A stretch of DNA of 64,000 nt from Persephonella sp. Lineage in GTDB: Bacteria > Aquificota > Aquificia > Aquificales > Hydrogenothermaceae. Positions 8,680-16,373 of the stretch are shown piece by piece (the first letter of the stretch is position 1; every line of letters begins with the position of its first letter). The DNA lies in contig NZ_JALVTW010000033.1 of NCBI RefSeq assembly GCF_027023985.1, positions 1 through 64,000 of the forward strand. Reading direction: 5' to 3'. The notes under the pieces were generated by a model that saw only the letters and a list, made by a program, of their open reading frames with translations, searched no databases and was not told the origin of the DNA. Made by a program: the position numbers and the translations under genes.

Positions 8680-8956
8680 TTCTTATCTCCATAATAAGTT
8701 TTTTAATTTCTTCAAATTCCCTTTCCATTTTTGCTTCTGTTTTATTGTGATATGCAAGCCATTCATCTCTTTTCAGATATTTGTCTGCTATCTCTTCTCT
8801 CAGCTTGTAATGTTTTTCCTGGAGATCCTCCAGTCTTTTGTTGTGATTATCCTGTAATTTGGAAAGGTCGGCTTTCAAACTTCGTGTAAACCAAACTAAT
8901 GCTCCAACTGTCCCAATCAGCTGTCCAATACTAATTGCTACTTGCCATTCTGACAT
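8663..8956 (-). CDS. Mu gp25-like membrane-anchored coiled-coil protein (DUF2730 type)
   Basis: A 97-residue protein with one N-terminal membrane helix (about residues 8-26, ISIGQLIGTVGALVWF) and a long charged coiled coil (about 28-90). This is the plan of the DUF2730 family, to which Mu gp25 belongs, and the gene order around it agrees. Its role is unclear. A membrane-linked packaging or lysis function has been suggested only by location. It overlaps both neighbours (19 bp upstream, 17 bp downstream). Confidence 0.6.
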   Translation of the reverse strand: MSEWQVAISIGQLIGTVGALVWFTRSLKADLSKLQDNHNKRLEDLQEKHYKLREEIADKYLKRDEWLAYHNKTEAKMEREFEEIKKLIMEIRNGKSG

Positions 8957-9219
8957 TTGATTTCCTCCAGATATCTCTTCAGGGGTAATACTATGTATGG
9001 TTCTTGTCTATTAGCTTTGATAACTAATTTGTCTGCTCCATCAAATAGATTTAAAACCGAAAACTGCTTTCGTGCTTTTACTTGAATAGAACCTATTCCT
9101 TTGACTTGTAAATCTGCTTTCCCAAAAGAACCTGCTGAACGAACAGTTTCAAATCCAGCCTCTTCAAAAATTTTTTTAACTTCTCTTTCTACTCTTGAGC
9201 CTTTTGCTTTTGCTTTCAT
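8938..9219 (-). CDS. Small PD-(D/E)XK-like nuclease (Hjc/VRR-like), altered motif
   Basis: A 93-residue protein with the outline of a minimal Holliday-junction resolvase-type nuclease: KGSRVEREVKKIFEEAGF (first Glu, about residues 7-24), SFGKADLQV (Asp of the PD motif, about 31-39) and GSIQVKARKQF, where the usual (E)VK is QVK. The Gln in place of Glu could reduce or alter metal binding, so catalysis is uncertain. It is the first gene behind late promoter P9 and is followed by the packaging genes, so a role in resolving DNA before packaging is plausible. Confidence 0.6.
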   Translation of the reverse strand: MKAKAKGSRVEREVKKIFEEAGFETVRSAGSFGKADLQVKGIGSIQVKARKQFSVLNLFDGADKLVIKANRQEPYIVLPLKRYLEEIKCQNGK

Positions 9220-9243
9220 TATTTGACCTATTAAGTTTAATTT

Positions 9244-9293
9244 TGATTAAAAGATAAAACACACCAGTGTGTAGTGTTAGGACAGGTTGGACA
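9244..9293 (-). promoter_or_regulatory. Late promoter P9 (leftward)
   Basis: The 18-bp element (9293-9276 on the minus strand, TGTCCAACCTGTCCTAAC) is followed after 19 bp by TATCTT (9256-9251) and a predicted +1 at 9244. It leads into the nuclease and packaging genes 25 bp further on. The spacer contains a small dyad, ACACACTGGTGTGT. Confidence 0.8.
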
Positions 9294-9303
9294 AATAAAG
9301 GAT

Positions 9304-9942
9304 TTATACTGTTGTTGTATCTGTATCTGCTGAAGGCGGCAGAGGCTTTTGCTTTGCCCAGTCTTCAAAGGCAAGGATTGTTTTGCCTTCCATTCTTTCC
9401 TTTTCATACTTGACCAGCAGCTTTCTGCAGTATTCGTCTGTTGACTGGGCTGTACATGTTTTTGTTTTGCTGGTGTTTTTTTTGGAAAAACCTGTTGTGC
9501 TTGCAGTTGTATCTGCGGAAGTTTTTTTCTCTTTCTTTTCTTCAGGAAGTTTTGTTTCAATTAGTTGAACTGTAGCTTCAATTCCGGTATCAACTTCCAT
9601 AGACCTAAAATTATAAAACTGAACTTTCTGGATACCTCTTGCTCTGCAGTGTTTATCTATGATTGTCCAGACGACAGGTCTTCCATTTTTTAGTCTCTTA
9701 AAAGCTTTCTCAATTTGTTTAACCTTGTCAAATGCTGAAATATCTTCTTCATCTGCAAGGGAGAAAGTTATGTCTATGTATGCCGGTTCATAACCCTGAT
9801 AAATTCTCGTTAAAGAGCTGTTTCCTTCCCCTGTGTTGTCTTCATATTTTATATTTTTGTAAACCTCAACTCCGGTATTATCTACCGGAAGAATTATCTC
9901 ATTACCGTCTTCATCAATCAGTTTTACTACTTTGTTTTCCAT
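9304..9942 (-). CDS. Baseplate-associated protein of unknown function
   Basis: A 212-residue protein that closes the V-W-J baseplate operon. The first ~130 residues are beta-rich (GYEPAYIDITFSLAD, then NGRPVVWTIIDKHC and VDTGIEATVQLIE) and look like a compact hub- or wedge-associated domain. The remainder is a Thr/Lys/Ser-rich linker and a short helical end (YEKERMEGKTILAFEDWAKQ). Position after baseplate J suggests a tail role. I do not recognise a named family. It stops just before late promoter P9. Confidence 0.55.
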   Translation of the reverse strand: MENKVVKLIDEDGNEIILPVDNTGVEVYKNIKYEDNTGEGNSSLTRIYQGYEPAYIDITFSLADEEDISAFDKVKQIEKAFKRLKNGRPVVWTIIDKHCRARGIQKVQFYNFRSMEVDTGIEATVQLIETKLPEEKKEKKTSADTTASTTGFSKKNTSKTKTCTAQSTDEYCRKLLVKYEKERMEGKTILAFEDWAKQKPLPPSADTDTTTV

Positions 9943-9945
9943 TTG

Positions 9946-11109
9946 CTATACCACCTGCAGTGTTAAGCTTTGAAGAGTTGGAAGTTCATTAGGGTTTACC
10001 GTTATGTCAGATGTCGGATTGTTTATGTTTGCTTTTTCTACTCCTTCTATTTCCATGAGAACATAGTAAATAGTGGAAAGAACAACGCTTTTTCCTATGG
10101 TAAATCTCCTGCTTTCATAGTCAAAAATTATATCTTTGTAGTCTGGATTATACACAAAGAGAGCATGTATTCTTCTTTCTGCTTCAGCTTGAATTAATGC
10201 TTTATCTGGATAATCAGAATAAGATGTTATCGTTATATCTAAATCCACAGGCTTTTCTGTTGGACTTTTTACCTGTATATCTGCAGCTGGAGTTTTTATA
10301 TCATCTATAACAGCCTGAACCTGCGAAATTAAATCTGCCGTCGGCATTCCAGAAGAAGAAACTATGTATATATCAGCTGTTCCCTGTCCTCTTGGATGCT
10401 GGTTATCAATATAGCAGTCAACTACACCATCAACAGATAAAGTGTGAAATCTATAATAATCATCTGTAAAGATAGACTTTGTAGCCCATACGAGAAGAAT
10501 TCTATTTCTAAGACTTTCGTCTGATTCTTCATCTGTTCCTTCTTCAATGAGCCAGTCAGCTGGATTATATATCTCATCAATACCAGATATATATGTTGTC
10601 AGGGTATTTATCATTCCCTCTCCCACATTGTATTTTGCTCCAGGTTCTTCAGCTTCTATTTGGACAGAAGTTTCTGCCTGTCCATCTATTAGCACTTTTT
10701 CCTCAATGGTTATAAACTTAAGCTCTTCTCCAAAGATATTGGGAGCAGTTTTTACTATAGTTCCTTTTGGGATAAGTACATTTCCTGATATATCTGTTCT
10801 TCTGAAAAGAAGATATCCTTTTGCTTTTTTTGCTGGTTTTCTTGTTATTCCAAATGTAGCTGCATGGGTATCAAGCCATTTTCCCTTGGCAGTCATCACA
10901 AACATATTTGGAACGATGTGTTCTTTCACAAGGTCGTACAACTGTTTTATGGCTTCTGAATTAACCTCAAGGAGTGTTCTGTAAGCTCCACCAACATTGT
11001 AGTTTGTTATTTTAGGGTTTTTCTGTCTTGATAAAGCAATAGATTCTTGTAGTAGTTGTTCAAATGTCGGATAATCCAGTAAACTGTCTAAAGTCTGTTT
11101 ATAGTCCAT
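9946..11109 (-). CDS. Baseplate wedge protein J (Mu gp47/P2 gpJ-like)
   Basis: The 387-residue protein has the features of the baseplate J family: an N-terminal YPTFEQLLQESI and NVGGAYRTLLEVNSEA region (about 12-55), YLLFRRTD with IPKGTIVKTAPN (about 105-130), the central NPADWLIEEGTDEESDESLR (about 182-201) that is diagnostic for J proteins, and VVDCYIDNQHPRGQGTADIY. J forms the wedge ring of the contractile tail baseplate. It follows the W/gp25-like gene as in P2 and Mu, and is followed by a small baseplate-associated gene. Confidence 0.9.
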   Translation of the reverse strand: MDYKQTLDSLLDYPTFEQLLQESIALSRQKNPKITNYNVGGAYRTLLEVNSEAIKQLYDLVKEHIVPNMFVMTAKGKWLDTHAATFGITRKPAKKAKGYLLFRRTDISGNVLIPKGTIVKTAPNIFGEELKFITIEEKVLIDGQAETSVQIEAEEPGAKYNVGEGMINTLTTYISGIDEIYNPADWLIEEGTDEESDESLRNRILLVWATKSIFTDDYYRFHTLSVDGVVDCYIDNQHPRGQGTADIYIVSSSGMPTADLISQVQAVIDDIKTPAADIQVKSPTEKPVDLDITITSYSDYPDKALIQAEAERRIHALFVYNPDYKDIIFDYESRRFTIGKSVVLSTIYYVLMEIEGVEKANINNPTSDITVNPNELPTLQSLTLQVV

Positions 11110-11112
11110 TTT

Positions 11113-11532
11113 TTATCCCTCTATTGTTTTTGAAACTTTTATGTATATGTCCTGACTATCTCTATCCAAATCAATAATCAAATTGATAGGCGTGTCATAC
11201 TCTACTGTTTCAACTATTACTTTTATTACAAATGTTCTCATATCTATATACTCTCTGACAGCTGTTGCTTCCAAAATCCTTGGATCCTTTTCAAGTTCTG
11301 TTTCAATAAGTGTCAGTATTTCAAGTTCTACCTCCTCTGACCACTGAGCCTTAAGATATTTATAAAGGTCTATTCCGTAATCTGGATGCCTGAAGTGTGA
11401 ACCTTTTACTGTTTTGAGTCTATTAATAATATCCTGAATGAGGCAATATTTATCGTTTACAGTTGTTATATCTCCTGTCGGCAAAACCTGAAAATCTCCA
11501 TTAATGCAGTAGATATCTGTTCCAAAATCCAT
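11113..11532 (-). CDS. Baseplate wedge protein W (T4 gp25/Mu gp46-like)
   Basis: A 139-residue protein of the GPW/gp25 family, the conserved baseplate wedge subunit. Visible features: TVNDKYCLIQDIINRLKT (about 24-41), then GSHFRHPDYGIDLYKYL (about 44-60) with the usual P-x-x-G-x-x-L motif, and ELEKDPRILEATAVREYI (about 83-100). It sits between the V spike and the J wedge, with 3 bp to J. Confidence 0.9.
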   Translation of the reverse strand: MDFGTDIYCINGDFQVLPTGDITTVNDKYCLIQDIINRLKTVKGSHFRHPDYGIDLYKYLKAQWSEEVELEILTLIETELEKDPRILEATAVREYIDMRTFVIKVIVETVEYDTPINLIIDLDRDSQDIYIKVSKTIEG

Positions 11533-11541
11533 TTTCGCCCT

Positions 11542-12219
11542 CTATATAGTTTGGTTTGGTGTTCCTGTTGTTCCTCCGCTATCTCCCGGATGAGTATGAG
11601 AATTGTATGTATCCCTTAGCTGAGATAGTGTTCCTTTTGTTCCTCCCAAATCTGCTATTTGCCCATTGGATGTGATGTTTCCTGTTGTTAGGAGATTTCC
11701 GGTTATCTGCACATCTCCGGTTAGAAAAAATCCCGAAGGTGCTGTTAGCTCTACTTTTTTATATGACCCTGACCACAGGTTTGAAACATTTTCCGTTTTG
11801 TTGTTGCCAACCTGTTTTATCTCATCTTTTGGAACGTTTATCTGAAGGTTATCCTTCCCATGTTGTGGAATAGATTTTCTGAAAGGAAGAATTCCATCTA
11901 TGACTGGATAGGACAGACATCCATACAGGAATGACACTTTTACTATTGCTCCTTTTTCAGGAAGGAAAAATATTCCCCTGTTATTTCCAAACCCTATCCC
12001 AAGAATTGGAACATCTGGAATAACAAGCTCTGAATCTTTAAAGTCTCCACCCTCTGTAAGTTCTATTAGTCTTACATCAGCTGAATACAGGCAGTTCAGA
12101 AAATCAGATTTACCTGCCACTTCATAAACTTTTTCTACCTTTCCTAATACTGGCGGAGTAGGAATAGATACTGTCTTCTCTATTAAGCTTTTAATTTCTT
12201 CAATCTGTTTTTCAATCAT
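11542..12219 (-). CDS. Baseplate spike protein V (Mu gp45/P2 gpV-like)
   Basis: A 225-residue protein with an OB-fold-like N-terminal domain (about 20-110, LGKVEKVYEVAG, then IPDVPILGIG and GAIVKVSFLYG), a linker, and a C-terminal beta-helix region with repeats (GDVQITGNLLTTGNITSNG) ending in NSHTHPGDSGG, typical of the membrane-piercing spike apex with its His-x-His metal motif. It starts the baseplate operon. The predicted +1 of late promoter P12 is the A of its ATG at 12219 and no ribosome site precedes it, so the first gene may be translated from a leaderless mRNA. Confidence 0.85.
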   Translation of the reverse strand: MIEKQIEEIKSLIEKTVSIPTPPVLGKVEKVYEVAGKSDFLNCLYSADVRLIELTEGGDFKDSELVIPDVPILGIGFGNNRGIFFLPEKGAIVKVSFLYGCLSYPVIDGILPFRKSIPQHGKDNLQINVPKDEIKQVGNNKTENVSNLWSGSYKKVELTAPSGFFLTGDVQITGNLLTTGNITSNGQIADLGGTKGTLSQLRDTYNSHTHPGDSGGTTGTPNQTI

Positions 12220-12268
12220 AAGAAAAAGATATATTAGGGGAGGGTAGAGGATTAGGACAGGTTGGACA
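12219..12268 (-). promoter_or_regulatory. Late promoter P12 (leftward), predicted leaderless start
   Basis: The element TGTCCAACCTGTCCTAAT (12268-12251 on the minus strand, one base off the consensus) lies 19 bp before TATCTT (12231-12226). The predicted +1 at 12219 is the first base of the spike gene. It begins 2 bp after the stop of the A+T-rich cassette, so it separates lysogenic from late transcription. Confidence 0.8.
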
Positions 12269-12270
12269 AG

Positions 12271-12894
12271 TTAACTAAATAAAGTGACTTTCTTTCGATC
12301 TATTTGTTTTTTCCCTCTTAATAGTATTACTTCAACTTCCTTATTGCTTTTTTCATAATCTGCCTCATCTATCCTAATGCGAGGAATAGTTATAAGTATT
12401 GATTGCTTTGTTTCTTTTATTTTTATAACAAGCTTATTATTTTCTCTATTAGATTCGTATGGGAGGTTTATTTCATTTGTTATGACAACTTCAAATCTAC
12501 TATCAAAATGTAGTTCTAACTGATCATCTTTTTTTAAGTTTTCACAAAAAATCAATAGTGGTGATTCGAATATTAATACATATCCATTCCTTGTATTCTC
12601 CTTTTTAGGATGTCGATTTAAAGTTTTGACATTTAATGAAGAATCGGATGAAAATAACTTATTTCTAATAATATACATTATGTATAATAACAACAAGAAA
12701 TTAAAAGTCAACAAATATAGAGACAAAAATTCAAAATACTTTCTATTGTTATTTATAAATGTAAAAATTACATTTTTAACACTACCATTAAAAAATAAAA
12801 TAACTGGCAAACCTATTACAAATAGAAAGATATAGGCAAGATTTTTATAAAAAAAGTTAATAATATTTTCTCTTAACTTATCAATATCAATCAT
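12271..12894 (-). CDS. Unknown two-helix membrane protein of the A+T-rich cassette
   Basis: A 207-residue protein with two strong membrane segments (about residues 19-36 and 54-76) and a cytoplasmic or periplasmic C-terminal half (about 80-207) that is beta-rich (YVLIFESPLLIFCEN, then FEVVITNEINLPYE and LVIKIKETKQSILITI). It is the last of a four-gene A+T-rich run behind the repressor. Its ATG overlaps the upstream stop (ATGATTGA), implying coupled translation. No family is recognised. The architecture would suit a membrane effector of an exclusion or defence system, but that is inference. Confidence 0.6.
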   Translation of the reverse strand: MIDIDKLRENIINFFYKNLAYIFLFVIGLPVILFFNGSVKNVIFTFINNNRKYFEFLSLYLLTFNFLLLLYIMYIIRNKLFSSDSSLNVKTLNRHPKKENTRNGYVLIFESPLLIFCENLKKDDQLELHFDSRFEVVITNEINLPYESNRENNKLVIKIKETKQSILITIPRIRIDEADYEKSNKEVEVILLRGKKQIDRKKVTLFS

Positions 12895-13465
12895 CTTTGA
12901 TTTCTAAAAAAGTATCAATATTTTCAGATATTAATTTTATGATTTCTTCTTTTTTGTTTTCTACATTACTGAATCTAAATGTTTCGCCTTCATAATATAG
13001 TATATGTATTTCATTTTCTATTTTTATTCTCAGTGCTAAGCTAACGATATTATGTGGGAACTCATCCGGATATTTTATATAACTCTTTAAAACTTTATGT
13101 AAATATTCTCTTTCTATCTCTTCAACGAAAAAGTTAATCTTATCGGTTAAGTCTCTAATTTCTAGATATGCAATTCTATCTATTAAATCTTTTTCAAAGA
13201 AAAAATCTATAATCTGTAAATCTAATTTAAACCTTCTTAAACCTTTTTGAGAAAATTTAAATGATGAAAGCAATTTATCTAATGCCACAAAATCATTAAA
13301 AGAAATAGTCAAAAAATTGTATTTTGGTGAAACATAAGAAACAGAAAAAATTTCTTCAGAGTATAACTGCTTTTCTTCCAAATTGGATATCAATAATTCT
13401 CTTTCGTTATTGCTCAATTTTCTTAGGTCATAAATTTCAAAATACAAAAAATCTACGGTGACCAT
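12887..13465 (-). CDS. Unknown cytoplasmic protein of the A+T-rich cassette
   Basis: The start is taken as ATG at 13463-13465 (begins MVTVDFLYFEIYD), about 9 bp after AGGTGG. A TTG two codons upstream is possible but too close to the ribosome site. The ~192-residue product is rich in Phe, Ile, Glu and Lys with alternating strands and helices (YNFLTISFNDFVALDKLLSS, then LKSYIKYPDEFPHNI). It has no membrane segment or recognised motif. It sits between the 342-residue protein and the membrane protein, with which it overlaps, so the three probably act together. Confidence 0.6.
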   Translation of the reverse strand: MVTVDFLYFEIYDLRKLSNNERELLISNLEEKQLYSEEIFSVSYVSPKYNFLTISFNDFVALDKLLSSFKFSQKGLRRFKLDLQIIDFFFEKDLIDRIAYLEIRDLTDKINFFVEEIEREYLHKVLKSYIKYPDEFPHNIVSLALRIKIENEIHILYYEGETFRFSNVENKKEEIIKLISENIDTFLEIKDD

Positions 13466-13480
13466 AATCAATCACCACCT

Positions 13481-14509
13481 TTAATCTTTAAAATTTGAAT
13501 AATTCTCTTTTATTATTTCCCCTATCCTTGCATTTACTTCATCACTATCATTATTGATAGCTTTTATTATCAATGTGTATGATTTTTTATATATAGTTGC
13601 CAACTCTGACGGTTTTAATTTAGTATCTGGAATACCTATTTTCAACATGCCATCGTGAAATTCTATATTAATCTTTGTTGTACGCTTATAGTTAGAACCC
13701 AAGGAAAATCTTGATTCAAATCTAACTCCTGTTATAGAAGCTCCTCTTTCCATTATAAATTCCCAGAGCGTCGGATCTTCCCAAGGATCTCCTTTGAAAA
13801 TAGCATTTTTTATGTGACCTCTCTCGTTTTCAACGTCTATTCTATTAATACGTTCAACAGAAAATTCATTTAGAAGAGTTATAAAAAAAGCTGTTTTGTC
13901 TGATACAAGATTTTGTTTATATGATGGATTAATACTTGTTTTATTCTTAATGTGCATATCAATAAAATTTTGAGCAAAAGTCTTTTTGGTAGTAATTATT
14001 AAAAAGAAATCTTGGTCTGCGTTTCCTCTATTCAATTTTATACCGTGCACGATTTGTTCATCTTTTTCTATTCTTGGAACATTATGTGCATCAATTATAG
14101 GTTTAAATCTTACTTCTTTTCTATAATACGCATTTTCCTCAAGTTCAGAAAGTTCATCTTTTAATTTAAACTTTTCATGGAAGCCAGCTTCAAGTTTGCT
14201 TTTATTATCGAAATCTTCACCAGTTGCTAAATATGAACTAAATCCAAGAGATGATCCAGAAAGAATTTCTACGATTGATAAAAACTCTTCTTCAGAAAAA
14301 TTTTCATCTATTTTTAATATCTCATCGATAATATCCAACTTTTTATTCCTTAATAGTTCTTTCAATTTGTATTTTCTTCCCAAGTTTTTCAATCTATCTT
14401 CTAATATGGAAACCAATATAGCTTTTGTAAGTTTCTCTAGAATTTTTATTTTTTCTTCTTTCTCAAATGAATTAAAGTCCTCAACCTGAGCTTTAAATGA
14501 TTCCATCAT
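13481..14509 (-). CDS. Unknown 342-residue protein of the A+T-rich cassette
   Basis: The largest gene of the cassette. The N-terminal ~90 residues are helical and charged (EKEEKIKILEKLTKAILVSI). The rest mixes strands and helices (ADQDFFLIITTKKTFAQNF, then GASITGVRFESRFSLGSNY and KINIEFHDGMLKIGIPDTKL). There is no Walker, HD, PD-(D/E)XK or zinc signature that I can see, and no membrane segment. GGGGGAT precedes the double ATG start. Base composition is visibly more A+T-rich than the flanking tail genes, suggesting separate acquisition. It may be the soluble sensor or enzyme of a lysogenic conversion module. Function is unknown. Confidence 0.6.
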   Translation of the reverse strand: MMESFKAQVEDFNSFEKEEKIKILEKLTKAILVSILEDRLKNLGRKYKLKELLRNKKLDIIDEILKIDENFSEEEFLSIVEILSGSSLGFSSYLATGEDFDNKSKLEAGFHEKFKLKDELSELEENAYYRKEVRFKPIIDAHNVPRIEKDEQIVHGIKLNRGNADQDFFLIITTKKTFAQNFIDMHIKNKTSINPSYKQNLVSDKTAFFITLLNEFSVERINRIDVENERGHIKNAIFKGDPWEDPTLWEFIMERGASITGVRFESRFSLGSNYKRTTKINIEFHDGMLKIGIPDTKLKPSELATIYKKSYTLIIKAINNDSDEVNARIGEIIKENYSNFKD

Positions 14510-14532
14510 TTTTATCCCCCATAGATTTTAAA

Positions 14533-15168
14533 TTAAATAACCTTCCCACAAAACGGATCTAAATATCCTTTATAAGTTCTGCATTGTTCTATAAACCAGC
14601 TTTCTAAATTCTTGTTCTTTTTTACTACTTGAAGATTATTCATAATAATTGCATGTATAACTCTTCCATTTGTATTCTGTTTATATACTCCCAAAACTTG
14701 ATGTGGGAAATACTGCAGTCTGAAAATAAACTTGTCTCCATTATAAACATCTATATAAAACCAATTAGGTTGATTGGAAACCTTTGAAATTTCTTGAGTT
14801 AGATTTTTGAAGCCTAATGCATAGTCCATGAATGTTGCTTTCTCAAAGAAATGTATCTCTATTACTTTAAAATTATTATCAAAAGTTTTAATATTTACTT
14901 TCTCAGCGGATACCATATAAGGATGTTGTTGTAAAATCTGTAGAACTTCCTCAAATTTCTTGTTCTTTATTTGCTTAGTTTTTTCTATAGCAACTTTCGG
15001 TTCTTCTTTTTTTTCTGGAGTTAAAGCATCAACTATAAACAAAGCAATAAATAATCCTATGGAAATGAAAACAGGAACTTTTTTTGGTTTTTTCTTGATA
15101 AAAGCATAAGTAAGATACCCCAGAGATATAAAAAATAAAGTGCTTAATAGTCCCTGTAAAATCTCCAT
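14533..15168 (-). CDS. Unknown membrane-anchored protein next to the repressor
   Basis: A 211-residue protein with two N-terminal membrane helices (about residues 5-24 and 31-48) and a soluble C-terminal domain (about 70-211) carrying FDNNFKVIEIHFF, WFYIDVYNGDKFIFRLQYFP and a C-terminal pair of Cys (CRTYKGYLDPFCG). It starts 29 bp after the repressor stop with a GAGGGGAAG ribosome site, so it is probably transcribed with the repressor in the lysogen. That is the classic place for superinfection exclusion proteins, but no family match is evident. Confidence 0.6.
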   Translation of the reverse strand: MEILQGLLSTLFFISLGYLTYAFIKKKPKKVPVFISIGLFIALFIVDALTPEKKEEPKVAIEKTKQIKNKKFEEVLQILQQHPYMVSAEKVNIKTFDNNFKVIEIHFFEKATFMDYALGFKNLTQEISKVSNQPNWFYIDVYNGDKFIFRLQYFPHQVLGVYKQNTNGRVIHAIIMNNLQVVKKNKNLESWFIEQCRTYKGYLDPFCGKVI

Positions 15169-15197
15169 TTTCTTCCCCTCTATGTTTTAAGCCTTAT

Positions 15198-15875
15198 TTA
15201 CAATTTGCTTAAATTTACCAGTATCCTGCCTATGATTTTTATTTCTGACTGCTGGTCTTCTGTTATTTCAATATCGTTATATTCCGGGTTGTCTGATTTG
15301 AAAATAAGCTTATTGCCTTTTCTATCTCTTTTGAATCTTTTTACAAATAATTCGTTTTCTATACGGAACACATACACAGAACCTTCCAGCAAGAACGGTT
15401 CAAATTCCCAGAACCTTCCTACCAGGTAATCTCCCGGTTTTATAGTCGGATACATAGAATCTCCGTAAGCTTGTATCATAAAAAGTCCATTTCCAGAAGA
15501 TATGCCAAGTATAGCCTGTGCAAAAAGTTTGTCTATTTGAATTGGCTTTGGTTCTGATTCAACAGCTTCTATTCCTTCTCCGGCTGAGGCATATATATCA
15601 TAATAAGAAACTTGTAGGTAATTTCCTTTTGCTACCGCTGGAGCTTCCGTGAACATCTCCCCTACCCCTTTTTTAAGCCACTCCTCGTTGACGTTAAATT
15701 CTTTTGCAATGAGTTTCAAGGTGCTTTCGTCGGGGGTTCTCCTTCCTGCTTCATATTCTTGAATAGCCCTAAAACTCTTTCCTATCTTTTCGGCAAATTC
15801 CTTCTGAGATAAACCTAACATCTTTCTAAGCTCTTTTATCCTTTGTCCTATATTATTCATTTCTTTTTGTTTCAA
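15198..15875 (-). CDS. Phage repressor, HTH plus S24 autoprotease (CI/LexA type)
   Basis: A 225-residue protein from the TTG at 15873-15875, or 220 from the ATG at 15858-15860. The choice is unclear. An HTH of the XRE type covers about residues 10-60 (RIKELRKMLGLSQKEFAEKI). The S24 peptidase domain has the Ala-Gly cleavage site in YASAGEG (about 96-101), catalytic Ser in GDSMYPTI (about 139-146) and Lys in FVKRFKR (about 177-183). It should keep the prophage silent and self-cleave on DNA damage through RecA. This differs from Mu c, which is not SOS-cleaved. It reads away from the early operon, and the palindrome at 15946-15962 is its likely operator. Confidence 0.9.
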   Translation of the reverse strand: MKQKEMNNIGQRIKELRKMLGLSQKEFAEKIGKSFRAIQEYEAGRRTPDESTLKLIAKEFNVNEEWLKKGVGEMFTEAPAVAKGNYLQVSYYDIYASAGEGIEAVESEPKPIQIDKLFAQAILGISSGNGLFMIQAYGDSMYPTIKPGDYLVGRFWEFEPFLLEGSVYVFRIENELFVKRFKRDRKGNKLIFKSDNPEYNDIEITEDQQSEIKIIGRILVNLSKL

Positions 15876-16000
15876 TCATTATTCCATTTTGCAAATTTTC
15901 AATTTGGAATATTATCCACACAAAGGCACACAAAAAGTGTTGACATATTCACATTGTGAATATATACTTATTTACAACCACATAAACGGAGGCTAAATAA
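15876..16000 (+). promoter_or_regulatory. Immunity control region with early promoter and operator
   Basis: A textbook early promoter reads right: TTGACA (15940-15945), 17-bp spacer, TATACT (15963-15968). The whole spacer is the perfect palindrome TATTCACATTGTGAATA (15946-15962), so repressor bound there would block RNA polymerase directly. A second, imperfect inverted repeat (TTCCATTTTG...CAATTTGGAA, about 15880-15908) lies near the repressor start and may be an autoregulatory site. An AGGAGG-like site (CGGAGG) precedes the first early gene at 16001. Confidence 0.8.
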
Positions 16001-16186
16001 ATGTCAACCACAGGTAATATTAAACAGGAAAAAAGAAGTAAAGACAAGGTAATTTTAGAGCTCTACCAAGCAGGTTTCACTATCAGACAAATATCAAATA
16101 TTTTGCAACTTTCAAAAACTTCTGTATTCAGAGCAATCAAAAAGGATAGTTCCAAAAAGGGAGTAGAAGATGGAAAAGGCAATTAA
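16001..16186 (+). CDS. Small Ner-like HTH regulator, first early gene
   Basis: A 61-residue protein, mostly a helix-turn-helix (ILELYQAGFTIRQISNILQL, about residues 18-37, then SKTSVFRAI). It sits where Mu has ner, the negative regulator of early transcription. The HTH closely resembles the N-terminus of this phage's own transposase (ILQLYTQGFSIRQIAKITGI), so both may bind related sites. It has a good CGGAGG ribosome site 8 bp before ATG. Confidence 0.75.
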   Translation: MSTTGNIKQEKRSKDKVILELYQAGFTIRQISNILQLSKTSVFRAIKKDSSKKGVEDGKGN

Positions 16187-16373
16187 ATTCTTAATTTACT
16201 CACTTGCTATATCGATTTTAGTATTGTCGCTTTCGATAGAAAAAAATAGGACTCTTGAAATAGCTTTAGGAATAGCTATCACTGCTGGATTTATTTTCAG
16301 CTATTTGGCAATAGCAAAAATCTGCTCAAGCAAAAATAAAAAACAAAATGGCAACGATAATAAGGAGCTGTGA
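16170..16373 (+). CDS. Small early membrane protein, two helices
   Basis: A 67-residue protein with two hydrophobic segments (about residues 5-21 and 31-50) and a polar Lys/Asn-rich end. It begins inside the end of the HTH gene (17-bp overlap), so it is translated from the same early mRNA. No family is recognised. The early operon contains several such small membrane proteins. The last ~48 bp overlap an opposite-strand membrane protein gene. Confidence 0.55.
   Translation: MEKAIKFLIYSLAISILVLSLSIEKNRTLEIALGIAITAGFIFSYLAIAKICSSKNKKQNGNDNKEL

Noticed and set aside
9237-9560. Leftward 107-codon frame inside the baseplate-associated gene
   Set aside because: Lys/Gln-rich shadow of the Thr/Lys linker in the alternate frame, with no ribosome site. 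The nearby A-run is not in the frame needed for a -1 slippery heptamer.
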